Assembly: GCF_900095795.1 (NCBI RefSeq)
Contig: NZ_LT608328.1
Span: forward strand, 2,969,001-3,033,000
Direction of reading: 5' to 3'
DNA length: 64,000 nt
Origin: Petrimonas mucosa
GTDB taxonomy: Bacteria; Bacteroidota; Bacteroidia; Bacteroidales; Dysgonomonadaceae
Shown: positions 46,594 to 55,780 of the stretch, piece after piece
Position numbering within the stretch: the stretch's first letter is position 1
Layout of the letters: each line of letters begins with the position of its first letter
Notes under the pieces: model-generated
Told to the model about the DNA's origin: nothing
The model's database searches: none
The model's input: only the letters and a program-made list of their open reading frames with translations
Position numbers and translations under genes: made by a program

Positions 46594-47460
46594 ATGAAAA
46601 ATATCAGAACCTTTTGGGTTTATGCGGCGATTGTTCCGGCATTCCTTACAGCCTGCCATTTAATGAAGAGAGGGTCCAAGCCGATAGAAATCGGCATCTG
46701 CACCGGGGCAGCCAACGGGGCAAAAATGCACCAATACGGCTATGCATATGTTGAAGAGGGTGTCTCCAGGTTCCTCGTACCAACCAAACCGGAAAACGAA
46801 TTTGATGAGATTCTGGAAAAGGCAGTAACCGATTCACCCATACCCGTCAGATACTGCAACAGTTTTATTCCCGGAAACCTGAAAAGCGTCGGGGATGAAG
46901 CGGTACACCAAGATGTTTTGGCATTTGCCGAAACCGCCTTCCGCAGGGCACAACGGGCGGGTGTAAAAATGATTGTCTTTGGAAGCGGTGGATCCCGTTC
47001 CATCCCGGATGGATTTCCACGCGAAAAGGCGCTTGCACAATTCATAGAATTGGGAAGAAAGATGGCGCCGATCGCTCGGCGATATGACGTAATCATTGTG
47101 TTGGAGCCCCTCAACTCTTCCGAGTGCAACTTTATCAATTCCGTAGCGGAAGGAGGCGAGATCGTCAAAGCAATCAATCACCCCAATTTCATGCTGCTTG
47201 CCGATCTTTATCACATGAAGATGGAGGATGAAGGTCCTGAATCGATCCTTCAATATGGCAAATGGATCAAACACGTCCACATAGCTGAAAAACAGGAGAG
47301 GGCTGTACCGGGAACCTACAACGAGGATTTCAGGCTCTACTTCAAAGCCCTCCGAAAGATTGGTTACAGAGGAGCAATCTCCGTTGAAGCCCGCTGGCAG
47401 GATTTCGACACACAGATGCCCATTGCCATTGAAAGCATTAAGAATCAACTAAATAATTGA
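46594..47460 (+). CDS. Lipoprotein of the sugar-phosphate isomerase/AP-endonuclease-2 TIM-barrel family
   Basis: About 288 residues. The signal peptide ends with a lipobox (AFLTAC), then comes a TIM barrel of the xylose isomerase-like family. Probable metal ligands are the Glu in IVLEPLN, Asp in LLADLYHM, His in HVHIAEK and Glu in SVEARW. The family includes isomerases, epimerases and lyases of sugars. The lipobox places it outside the cytoplasm. It is followed after few bases by two Tat-type Gfo/Idh oxidoreductases, so it probably acts with them on a sugar or keto-sugar. The start is the ATG of MKNIRTFW; 46585 is an alternative. Confidence 0.85.
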   Translation: MKNIRTFWVYAAIVPAFLTACHLMKRGSKPIEIGICTGAANGAKMHQYGYAYVEEGVSRFLVPTKPENEFDEILEKAVTDSPIPVRYCNSFIPGNLKSVGDEAVHQDVLAFAETAFRRAQRAGVKMIVFGSGGSRSIPDGFPREKALAQFIELGRKMAPIARRYDVIIVLEPLNSSECNFINSVAEGGEIVKAINHPNFMLLADLYHMKMEDEGPESILQYGKWIKHVHIAEKQERAVPGTYNEDFRLYFKALRKIGYRGAISVEARWQDFDTQMPIAIESIKNQLNN

Positions 47461-47464
47461 AAAT

Positions 47465-48823
47465 ATGGAGTCAAGAAGAGATTTTTTAAAAAAATCGGCA
47501 CTCGGTGTTGCCGGAATGACGTTGGGTAGCACGATGAACATGTCGGCAAAAAGTTATGCCAGGATTATCGGGGCCAATGATAGAGTAAGGGTAGGCATAT
47601 TGGGATTTTCCAACCGTTTCAGGGATTCGCTCGGAAAATCATTTCTCAAGTATGCCAAGGAGATGAACTTCGAGCTCTTTACCGTATGCGATATCTGGAG
47701 CCGTCGGCGCGACGAGGGTCAGGCATGGTATCTGGAACAGACCGGAGGCAAGATCAAGACCGCCAGAAATACCGATGAACTATGGACTCAGAAACCGGAT
47801 GCGGTAATCATCAGTACAGCCGACTTTCAACATGCACTTCATACGGCCGAAGCGGTAAGGGCAGGCTGCGACGTATACGTGGAGAAACCCTTTGCTGAAA
47901 CCATGGACGATGCCAACTTCGCGTTGAAAGCTGCCAAAGAGACCAATAAGGTGATACAGGTAGGGTCTCAACGCAGGAGCGGCACAAATTATCACGCTGC
48001 AAACGACTACATCAAGTCGGGAAAATTTGGCAAGATCGTTGCTGTAGAGATGACCTGGAATGTTAACCAGCCCGGTCGCTGGCGCCTGCCTCAGCTGACC
48101 AAGGAGATCAGGGAACAGGATACCGACTGGAAACGCTTTCTGATGAACCGTCCCTACGAACCGTGGGATCCGCGTAAATACCTGGAGTATCGCCTCTTCT
48201 GGCCCTACTCCTCCGGCATCCCCGGCCAATGGATGGCGCACCAGATTGATACCGTGCACTGGTTCTCGGGACTCGACTATCCCCGGTCGGTAGTGGCGAA
48301 CGGCGGAATCTACATGTGGAACGACGGGAGAACCAATTACGACACCGTTACCGCTGTTTTTGATTACGGTTACTCAAAAGAGCAGGAGCCGGGAGATGGG
48401 TTTCAGGTGATCTACTCTTCCAGACAAAACAATTCGTCTGGAGGAACAAAAGAGTGGTATTTCTCCAACGGGGGAAAACTCGACCTTGACACCAACATCA
48501 TCAACAGTGACGGGGGACTGGAAGAGAGACATGCCAGCGCCATGGGAATGAAACCCTTCAAGCTCGATCGTTTCGAGTTGCCGAAAATAAGTGTGGAGAC
48601 CGGATCCAATACCGGTTCCGACCCGCTTACAAACGCTCACATGAAGAACTGGATGGATTGTGTCAGGGCCGGCAACGTGAAGACAAACGCGCCCGTTGAA
48701 GCGGGTTACAACCACTCCATCGCCGATATCATGGTTACTGCCGCTTTGAGAACCGGCCAACGCGCCACGTTCGATGAAAAGCAGAAACAGGTGATTGCCG
48801 GGGGAAAAGTATTCAAGTATTAG
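47465..48823 (+). CDS. Exported Gfo/Idh/MocA-family oxidoreductase
   Basis: A 452-residue NAD(P)-dependent enzyme of the glucose-fructose oxidoreductase family. A twin-arginine signal (SRRDFLKKSALGVAGM) sends it folded to the periplasm, usual when the cofactor is bound in the cytoplasm. The Rossmann domain lies at about 35-165, with VEKPFAET typical of the family, and the catalytic domain follows. It oxidises or rearranges sugars. It begins 4 bases after the TIM-barrel gene. Confidence 0.92.
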   Translation: MESRRDFLKKSALGVAGMTLGSTMNMSAKSYARIIGANDRVRVGILGFSNRFRDSLGKSFLKYAKEMNFELFTVCDIWSRRRDEGQAWYLEQTGGKIKTARNTDELWTQKPDAVIISTADFQHALHTAEAVRAGCDVYVEKPFAETMDDANFALKAAKETNKVIQVGSQRRSGTNYHAANDYIKSGKFGKIVAVEMTWNVNQPGRWRLPQLTKEIREQDTDWKRFLMNRPYEPWDPRKYLEYRLFWPYSSGIPGQWMAHQIDTVHWFSGLDYPRSVVANGGIYMWNDGRTNYDTVTAVFDYGYSKEQEPGDGFQVIYSSRQNNSSGGTKEWYFSNGGKLDLDTNIINSDGGLEERHASAMGMKPFKLDRFELPKISVETGSNTGSDPLTNAHMKNWMDCVRAGNVKTNAPVEAGYNHSIADIMVTAALRTGQRATFDEKQKQVIAGGKVFKY

Positions 48824-48848
48824 TTTTGACCTCAACCATAGATAAAAG

Positions 48849-50215
48849 ATGAAATCAGGATCAGATACAATGAGCCGAAGGGACTTTCTGCTCGTTTCAG
48901 GGGCAATGGCCGGGACATCGTTACTCCATCCCGTCACTCCGATTCGGGCCGCCGCAGCAACCGGAGAACAGCCAGCCAAAAAGAGCAGGATCGCCATGGT
49001 AGGAACCGGAATCAGGGGGATAGGCATGTGGGGAAAAAGCGTGGTGCAAGACTACTCCAAGTATGTTGAATTTGTCGGACTATGCGATATCAACCCGGGG
49101 AGAGTCGCGTTGGCCAAGGAGACAATGGGGGTCTCCTGCCCTACCTTTACCGATTTCGAACAGATGATGAAGGAGACCAAACCGGAGTTGCTGATTGTCA
49201 CAACTGTAGACAGCACACATGATCAGTTCATCATCCGGGGCATGGAGTCTGGAGCTGATGTTATTGTCGAGAAACCGATGACCATCGACGAAATAAAGAT
49301 GCAGAAAAAAGGAGCGGGAAAAAGTGCCGGGTTACATTCAATTACCGCTATTCTCCCCACAGGGTAAAGATGTGGGAGCTCCTTCGGGAAGGAGAAATTG
49401 GGGAACTCACCTCCATCGATTTTCACTGGTATCTTGATACGTCTCATGGGGCTGACTATTTCAGGAGATGGCACCGGCTCGTCGGAAAGAGCGGATCCTT
49501 GTGGGTTCACAAGGCCAGCCACCATTTCGACCTCCTCAACTGGTGGATCGACAGTGATCCCGAAAGCGTATATGCGCTGGGGGAACTCAATTTCTACGGA
49601 AAAAACGGACCCTTCAGGGCTGAGAATTGCCGGAGTTGTCCCCACACCTCCAAATGCAACTTCTACTTTGACATACTGAAAGATGAAAACCTAAAGCGGT
49701 TGTATGTTGATAACGAGAAGTACGACGGATACCTCAGGGATGGTTGTGTTTTCAAGAACGATATCGACATCTTCGATAAAATGGCAGCAACTATCCGTTA
49801 CAAGAACGGGGTACAGGTTTCCTACTCGCTGACGACCTATTCTCCTTATGAGGGTTACCGGATTGCATTCAATGGCACAAAGGGACGTATCGACGCCTGG
49901 ATCCAGGAGTCAAAACCGACCAATGATGTAAACTATGATGAGATCGTGTTGTTTAAGAATTTCTCCAAAAGGCAATATATCCAGATACCGCACGGCACTT
50001 CCGGGCATGGCGGGGGAGATGCATTGTTGAAAGATCAGGTGTTTATACCCAATACTGGAGATCCCTACAAACAGGCCGCCGGCATACGTGACGGTGCGCT
50101 TGCCTGCCTGGTGGGAATTGCTGCCAGAAAGAGCATTGCCTCAGGAACACCCGTGAAGATTGAGGGATTGACATCGATTAAACCGCAGATCCAGAAAGAA
50201 TACACACGATTATAA
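48849..50215 (+). pseudogene. Second Tat-type Gfo/Idh/MocA oxidoreductase, broken by a frameshift
   Basis: The first frame (48849-49367, 172 aa) has a Tat signal (SRRDFLLVSGAMAG) and the Rossmann domain to VEKPMTIDEIK. The continuation (from about 49298, annotated start 49370) reads DAEKRSGKKC, then RVTFNYRYSPHRVKMWELL in the second frame. The frames overlap around 49296-49331. Compared with the usual helix, about five residues are missing, so a deletion of some 16 bases is a better fit than a single-base slip. The rest is intact to 50215. The enzyme is probably inactive unless the break is a sequencing or assembly error. Confidence 0.85.
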
Positions 50216-50239
50216 CCGTTTTTTGCGGTTCATGCTGTT

Positions 50240-50274
50240 AAAGGTCGGGGGAAATCTTTCTCCCGACCTTTTTA
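50240..50274 (+). terminator. Intrinsic terminator after the sugar module
   Basis: The arms AAAGGTCGGG and CCCGACCTTT form a stem and run into a T tract. Confidence 0.9.
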
Positions 50275-50318
50275 ACATAGTTTATACTGCACCGGGAATA
50301 ACGGAATGAAATTCAGCC

Positions 50319-50326
50319 TAATTTTG
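50319..50326 (+). promoter_or_regulatory. -7 promoter element (TAATTTTG) of terC
   Basis: An exact consensus 49 bases before the ATG at 50375. It lies inside the longer frame from 50306, which is thereby excluded. Confidence 0.6.
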
Positions 50327-50374
50327 AATCATTATTGTTCGCCGGAGTTGTATCTCATCAAGCCAGGAGTCTAC

Positions 50375-51460
50375 ATGAATGCCACAGTAGTTTATTGGAT
50401 TGCCTTTATGGCCATTTTCATTATCGTATATGGAATTGACCTCTACGTCACCTCCCACCGAAAAGAAGAGATTACCGTGAAGACAGCCCTTTCATGGAGT
50501 GCCGTCTGGATCTCGGTGGCACTGGCATTTGGAGCATCATTCTATTTTCTCATTCCACAAAATCAGGGGAGTTCGCTACCGACAGGTCCTGTCCTGATGA
50601 CAAAATTCATTTCAGGATATCTGACCGAGTACTCACTATCGGTCGACAACCTCTTTGTCTTCATACTGATCTTCTCGATGATGGGTATCCAGCCATCCAA
50701 CCAGCCGAAATTGCTGAAACTGGGAATTCTTATTTCGGTTCTGTTGCGGATTCTATTCATTCTGGCGGGAATGGGACTGGTAGAAAAGTTCCACTGGATC
50801 ATCTACCTGTTTGGGTTGATCCTGATCTGGACAGCATACAAGATGGCATTTACCAAAGAAGATGAGAATGTGAATCCCAAATCAAACATCCTCTACAAGG
50901 GAGCATCCAAGCTATTTCCCATCGATCCCGACCTGCACTCCCCACACTTCTTTACACGGATAAACGGCAAATTACACCTCACCAATATCTTTTTGGCATT
51001 GCTCGTTATCGGCTCGACCGACATCCTGTTTGCCGTAGATTCCATTCCTGCCATTATCGGCGTCATCAAGGAGGGGGTAAACGGTGTACTCACCCTCAGT
51101 GAGGAAAACTTTCTTGCCATCTCCTCCAACCTATTTGCGGTAATGGGATTGATATCGCTCTTTTTTGCACTGAAAGGAATTATGGGAATGTTCAGATATC
51201 TCAAAACGGGCGTAAGTTTTATCCTGCTCTTTATCGGCATGAAGATGCTGTTCAGTTCGGTAGATGCCGTTGCAGATTTTTTTGCCCGTCACTCCTGGTG
51301 CTCATTGGCTGTAATAGTCGCCACCCTTTTAATCTCCATTCTCCTGTCGGTACTGATCGCCAAAAGCGAAGGGTCGGGTAAGTTTCATGATAAGGTGAGC
51401 CAGGCAAAAGAGGGGGTCAAGGGAGCTGAACATAAGGGAATGGGCAGATTTATGCAATGA
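50375..51460 (+). CDS. TerC/Alx-family integral membrane protein
   Basis: About 361 residues with nine or so membrane segments. Conserved acidic motifs are present: EYSLSVDNLFVFILIF and STDILFAVDSIPAIIG. Family members are tied to metal (Mn) efflux, tellurite resistance or pH response. The start at MNATVVYW is set by the promoter at 50319. The 5' UTR of about 40 nt is too short for a yybP-ykoY riboswitch. Confidence 0.92.
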   Translation: MNATVVYWIAFMAIFIIVYGIDLYVTSHRKEEITVKTALSWSAVWISVALAFGASFYFLIPQNQGSSLPTGPVLMTKFISGYLTEYSLSVDNLFVFILIFSMMGIQPSNQPKLLKLGILISVLLRILFILAGMGLVEKFHWIIYLFGLILIWTAYKMAFTKEDENVNPKSNILYKGASKLFPIDPDLHSPHFFTRINGKLHLTNIFLALLVIGSTDILFAVDSIPAIIGVIKEGVNGVLTLSEENFLAISSNLFAVMGLISLFFALKGIMGMFRYLKTGVSFILLFIGMKMLFSSVDAVADFFARHSWCSLAVIVATLLISILLSVLIAKSEGSGKFHDKVSQAKEGVKGAEHKGMGRFMQ

Positions 51461-51494
51461 CGATTTCCACTACCCTCACTTTTTGATAAATCGG

Positions 51495-51524
51495 TTGTCT
51501 GGTAGAATAATTTTTATATTTTTG
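51495..51524 (+). promoter_or_regulatory. Promoter of the hydGFE operon
   Basis: TTG at 51495-51497 and TATTTTTG at 51517-51524 with a 19-base spacer: a complete Bacteroidetes promoter. The predicted start lies about 20 bases before hydG. Confidence 0.8.
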
Positions 51525-51550
51525 TAGTATCGCTTGCAAATATCCACCCA

Positions 51551-52972
51551 ATGAGATTCGCCCCTGAAAAATACGCTATTCCAGATCTACCGATGCAGCC
51601 ATTTATCGATACCGGCGAAATCTGGGAATACCTCAACAGGAGCATTCCCACTCCCGGCAAGGTAAAAAGAGTGGTGGAAAAATCATTGGCAAAAAAGAGG
51701 TTGAATCTAGAGGAGGTGGCCACACTTATCAATGCATCCGACCCCGGATCGGTAGAACTCATCAAGGAGGGTGCCCGTCAACTCAAGAAGGAGATTTACG
51801 GAAACCGCATCGTACTCTTTGCGCCACTATATGTCGGCAACAAATGTTCCAACAATTGCACCTACTGCGGATTCAAAGCGTCCAACAGGAAGATGCTCCG
51901 AAAAACACTTTCCAATGAGGAGTTGGCAAGGGAGATCGAAGCGTTGGAAGATAGTGGACAAAAACGGCTTATCCTTGTTTTCGGGGAACATGCGCAATAC
52001 AGTCCTGAATTCATCGCCCAAACCGCCCGCATCGCATACACCGTGAAAAAGGGGAGAGGTGAAATCCGTCGAGTCAATATCAATGCTGCTCCGCTCGACA
52101 TCAACGGCTTTCGCACGGTGAAAGAGGCTGGAATCGGGACTTACCAGGTATTTCAGGAGACCTATCACCGTGATGCCTATAAAACTTATCACCTACGGGG
52201 CAGGAAAGTTGATTTCGACTACCGCCTCACCTCACTCGACAGGGCACAGGAAGCCGGACTGGATGACGTGGGCATCGGTGCGCTTTTCGGCTTGTACGAC
52301 TGGAGGTTCGAGGTGATGGGGCTGGTTCGCCATGCCAACCACCTTGAAGCCTGTTACAACGTCGGTCCCCATACCGTTTCGATCCCGAGAATCAAAGATG
52401 CATCGATGCTCGACCTGGGGAGCGACTATTTTGTGCCGGATGAAGACTTCACACGGTTGGTTGCCATCCTCCGGTTGGCCATACCGTACACCGGAATTAT
52501 TCTTACCGCCCGTGAACCTGTTACACTACGTAACCGGCTTATTCAGTTCGGCGTCTCCCAAATCGACGGGGGAACGAGGATCGAGCTGGGTAGCTACACA
52601 ACGGGCGAACAGGAGCATGATCTCAAGAGAGGACAGTTCCGCATCAACGACGACAGGTCACTCAACCAGATTATAGACGAACTGCTCCAACAAGAGATAT
52701 TGCCCTCATTCTGTACGGCCTGCTACAGGCTGGGCAGAACCGGAGAACATTTTATGGAATTCTCCGTTCCCGGTTTCATTAATAGGTTCTGTACCCCTAA
52801 TGCGATACTGACACTGGCCGAATATCTGATAGACTACGCTCCCGAAGATACCGCCAGGAGAGGGTGGAAAGTGATTGAAGAAAACATGTACGAACTGGAC
52901 GAAAAAACAGAACGTCAAGTACAGGAGAGAATCGAGAGAATAAAAGAGGGGGAACGGGATCTCTATTTTTAA
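51551..52972 (+). CDS. hydG: [FeFe]-hydrogenase maturase HydG
   Basis: A 473-residue radical-SAM enzyme that cleaves tyrosine to supply CO and cyanide for the H-cluster. The radical-SAM cluster ligands are Cys99, Cys103 and Cys106 (CSNNCTYCG). The C-terminal auxiliary cluster motif Cys-x2-Cys-x22-Cys (CTACYRLGRTGEHF ... FINRFC) distinguishes it from ThiH. It is followed by hydF after 5 bases. Confidence 0.97.
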   Translation: MRFAPEKYAIPDLPMQPFIDTGEIWEYLNRSIPTPGKVKRVVEKSLAKKRLNLEEVATLINASDPGSVELIKEGARQLKKEIYGNRIVLFAPLYVGNKCSNNCTYCGFKASNRKMLRKTLSNEELAREIEALEDSGQKRLILVFGEHAQYSPEFIAQTARIAYTVKKGRGEIRRVNINAAPLDINGFRTVKEAGIGTYQVFQETYHRDAYKTYHLRGRKVDFDYRLTSLDRAQEAGLDDVGIGALFGLYDWRFEVMGLVRHANHLEACYNVGPHTVSIPRIKDASMLDLGSDYFVPDEDFTRLVAILRLAIPYTGIILTAREPVTLRNRLIQFGVSQIDGGTRIELGSYTTGEQEHDLKRGQFRINDDRSLNQIIDELLQQEILPSFCTACYRLGRTGEHFMEFSVPGFINRFCTPNAILTLAEYLIDYAPEDTARRGWKVIEENMYELDEKTERQVQERIERIKEGERDLYF

Positions 52973-52977
52973 CAGAC

Positions 52978-54159
52978 ATGTCTCATCCTAAAATAGATAT
53001 CGGCATCTTCGGCCGCCGGAACACCGGCAAAAGCACGCTGGTCAACCTGCTCACGGGACAGGATACCGCAATCGTCTCCGACATTCCCGGAACAACCACC
53101 GATCCAGTAAGAAAGTCGGTCGAGATCTTCGGGATCGGCCCTGTCATATTGGTAGATACTGCCGGAGTTGACGATGGAGGCGAGTTGGGGAGAAAGAGGG
53201 TTGACAAGTCGCTCGACACCCTTAAACGGGTAGAGTGTGCCGTTTTGCTTATTACCGGAAATCAATTCGGCCAGTATGAGCTGGATCTTATCCATCAATT
53301 CAGGAGATTCAATGTCCCCTACCTCATTCTTCACAATAAAAGCGATATTTCCCGGATTGCCACGCTGACAAGAACGGTGATCAAACGACACAGCGATGCG
53401 GAGGTTCTCGACTTCAGCGCAAAAGATCCCGGCAATCTGGAGATTATCATCGATGCACTGCGAAAGATTGTCCCCCGGACAAGCCTGCAGCCCGATAGGT
53501 TAATCGGCGACCTGGTACGGCCAAAAGCGTTGGTACTGCTCATCACCCCCATCGACAGTGAAGCACCTGAAGGGCGACTGATTCTGCCACAAAACCGGAC
53601 CATCCGGGACGCATTGGATCACCATTGTATCACGATCGTGATAAGGGAAACCGAGCTGGAGGATTTTATGAGACTGGGCATAGAGCCGGCATTGGTAATT
53701 ACCGACAGCCAGGCCTTCGGCCATGTTGCCCGACATATACCCGGTCATATCCCGCTGACCAGTTTCAGCATCCTCTTTTCACGCTTGAAAGGTGATTTTC
53801 ACACCTTCCTGAGGAGCACCCCTCTCCTTTCCGACCTGAAAGAGGGAGATAAAATTCTGATACTGGAGAGTTGCACCCATCAAACCAATTGCGACGATAT
53901 CGGGCGGGTAAAGATTCCCGGACTGCTGCAACAATTTACAGGGAAAAAACTGTCGTTCACCGTAGTAGGCGGATTATCGGAGATTCCACCTGACGATTAC
54001 GCCTTCGTCATCCAGTGCGGCGGCTGTATGATCAGCCGCAAACAACTGATAAACAGAATATCTCCATTTATTGAGAAAGGGATTCCGGTAACCAACTACG
54101 GAATGGCGCTGGCATACATGAACGGTATTTTCGAACGGGTAACGAAACTATTCCCATGA
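52978..54159 (+). CDS. hydF: [FeFe]-hydrogenase maturation GTPase HydF
   Basis: A 393-residue scaffold that assembles the diiron subcluster and delivers it to the hydrogenase. The GTPase domain (about 1-165) has P-loop GRRNTGKS (11-18) and DTAGVDDGGELG. The C-terminal cluster domain carries the ligands Cys-x-His (SCTHQTNC) and Cys-x2-Cys (QCGGCM). The stop overlaps the hydE start codon by four bases (ATGA). Confidence 0.96.
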   Translation: MSHPKIDIGIFGRRNTGKSTLVNLLTGQDTAIVSDIPGTTTDPVRKSVEIFGIGPVILVDTAGVDDGGELGRKRVDKSLDTLKRVECAVLLITGNQFGQYELDLIHQFRRFNVPYLILHNKSDISRIATLTRTVIKRHSDAEVLDFSAKDPGNLEIIIDALRKIVPRTSLQPDRLIGDLVRPKALVLLITPIDSEAPEGRLILPQNRTIRDALDHHCITIVIRETELEDFMRLGIEPALVITDSQAFGHVARHIPGHIPLTSFSILFSRLKGDFHTFLRSTPLLSDLKEGDKILILESCTHQTNCDDIGRVKIPGLLQQFTGKKLSFTVVGGLSEIPPDDYAFVIQCGGCMISRKQLINRISPFIEKGIPVTNYGMALAYMNGIFERVTKLFP

Positions 54160-55262
54160 AACTCCTCAAAGAAGAACTCATCCGGCTGCTTGACGCAGAA
54201 GGCGAAGAGGAACACTCCTTGTTCGATTTGGCTGTAAAAGTCAAACTGGGAAATGGAGGCCATACGGTTTACCTGCGTGGACTGATCGAGTTTTCCAACA
54301 TCTGCAAAAAGAACTGTTACTATTGCGGTATCCGTAAGGATAACAGCAACACCCGCCGTTATTGTCTCTCGCGGAATGAAGCACTGGATGCCATCCGGTT
54401 TGCCTATGAAAACGGGTTCGGGTCGGTTGCGATTCAGAGCGGGGAGCAATCCTCAGATAGGTTTGTCAGAGAGATCGACTCTCTCCTGAAAGAGTCGATG
54501 CGCATCACCAATGGGGAGATCGGTATCACCCTTTCCTGCGGTGAACAGACCGAAGAGGTCTATCGCCGCTGGTTCGAGAGCGGCGCCAGCCGATACCTGC
54601 TCCGGATCGAGACCTCCTCCGAAGCGCTTTACCGTAAAATTCACCCCGCCGACGACAATCACCGTTTTGCTAAACGGCTGGAAGCCCTGGAATCGCTTAA
54701 AAAAACAGGTTATCAGACCGGAACGGGTGTCCTGATCGGATTACCGTCCCAAACCAGAGAAGATCTGGCCGATGACCTGCTCTTCATGAAGCAGTTCGAT
54801 ATCGACATGTGCGGGATGGGACCCTATATCTGCCATCCCAAGACCCCGCTCTACCGATACGACCGGGAGCTTCTTCCACTGCAGGAACGGTTCAGGATGA
54901 CACTCCGGATGATTGCCCTGTTGCGGATATTGATGCCCGACATCAATATCGCCGCCACCACCGCACTGCAATCGATCGAAGCCGGGGGACGAGAAAAGGC
55001 GATTCTGGCAGGAGCAAATGTGCTGATGCCCAATATTACGCCACAGCAATACCGTAACGACTATCTCCTCTATCCCAACAAACCGGTTACCCAACTGAGC
55101 GACGAGGATAACCTCCGCTTTCTCGAGCAGAGTCTCAATCAGATCGGTCACCAGATCGGCTATCACCAGCAGGGCAATTCCAGCCATTACATAAAAAAAC
55201 AGTATAAACGACCAAACTGTAGTAGATATTGCCATAATTTCTTATTTTTGCCGGAAGGATGA
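54156..55262 (+). CDS. hydE: [FeFe]-hydrogenase maturase HydE
   Basis: A 368-residue radical-SAM enzyme acting in formation of the H-cluster dithiolate-bridged diiron unit. The cluster ligands are Cys50, Cys54 and Cys57 (CKKNCYYCG). It ends with a longer hydrophilic tail than many homologues. Its last codons contain a -7 box for the next gene and overlap it by four bases. The hydrogenase structural gene is not in the window. Confidence 0.95.
   Translation: MKLLKEELIRLLDAEGEEEHSLFDLAVKVKLGNGGHTVYLRGLIEFSNICKKNCYYCGIRKDNSNTRRYCLSRNEALDAIRFAYENGFGSVAIQSGEQSSDRFVREIDSLLKESMRITNGEIGITLSCGEQTEEVYRRWFESGASRYLLRIETSSEALYRKIHPADDNHRFAKRLEALESLKKTGYQTGTGVLIGLPSQTREDLADDLLFMKQFDIDMCGMGPYICHPKTPLYRYDRELLPLQERFRMTLRMIALLRILMPDINIAATTALQSIEAGGREKAILAGANVLMPNITPQQYRNDYLLYPNKPVTQLSDEDNLRFLEQSLNQIGHQIGYHQQGNSSHYIKKQYKRPNCSRYCHNFLFLPEG
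55243..55250 (+). promoter_or_regulatory. -7 element (TATTTTTG) inside the end of hydE
   Basis: An exact TAnnTTTG match that would start transcription at about 55257, only two bases before the ATG of the His-rich gene. It might give a nearly leaderless mRNA. Confidence 0.5.
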
Positions 55263-55609
55263 AGAGAGACTACCGGAACATCACAACAAAATGGCTGTTG
55301 TCTGCCCTGTTTATAGCTTATATAGGCAGCATCACCCTTTTCACCCATACTCATGTTATCAACCATGTACGGTATGTACACTCGCATCCATTCAAAAAAA
55401 ACGAGAAGAGGCAACACACCCACTCCGAGAATCAGCTTTTTCTCCTGGCGCAGTTCTGCCAGACACAACTCACACCTGATGTAGTCTGCGATTTCGATCT
55501 GTCGGTCAGACCGACCCTCTTCGTTGATATCTCCATCGATCTCTATGTCGCAGATTATGCCTCAAAGCGATTTACAAACAGCTACCTGCGGGCGCCGCCC
55601 GTTGTTTGA
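55259..55609 (+). CDS. Small His-rich exported protein, putative metal-binding
   Basis: A 116-residue protein with an N-terminal hydrophobic segment (about 12-28, WLLSALFIAYIGSITLF). Clustered histidines follow: FTHTHVINHVRYVHSHPF and QHTHSENQLFLLAQFC. Such a protein often precedes TonB receptors in Bacteroidetes and may bind a transition metal. It overlaps the end of hydE by four bases and lies 171 bases before the receptor at 55781. The metal is not determined. Confidence 0.7.
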   Translation: MKRDYRNITTKWLLSALFIAYIGSITLFTHTHVINHVRYVHSHPFKKNEKRQHTHSENQLFLLAQFCQTQLTPDVVCDFDLSVRPTLFVDISIDLYVADYASKRFTNSYLRAPPVV

Positions 55610-55780
55610 CGCCATCTTCAGCTTACAGAGAAACCTCTCCCCTTCGTCGCGCCGTCAGAGAGCAGGCAGATTGAATACCCTTCCGGCAGGGAGGCTGTAG
55701 CGTGCCAGATTGTATGAAGGCATGGACTGGATGGGAGATTCGATCAATTTGTCAAACAACAAGATATGCAACTCAACAAG

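Noticed and set aside
49370-50215. Second half of the Gfo/Idh gene as an independent 281-aa gene
   Set aside because: Conserved family sequence continues upstream of its Met in the same frame (RVTFNYRYSPHRVK), so it is the rest of a frameshifted gene.
50306-50375. Longer terC start at 50306
   Set aside because: A consensus -7 box lies inside the extension and the extra residues do not resemble TerC N-termini.
50333-50375. Manganese (yybP-ykoY) riboswitch in front of terC
   Set aside because: The 5' UTR implied by the promoter is only about 40 nt, too short for that riboswitch.
55610-55780. Riboswitch upstream of the TonB receptor
   Set aside because: The 171-base gap shows no cobalamin-box-like motif and no clear multi-helix layout.
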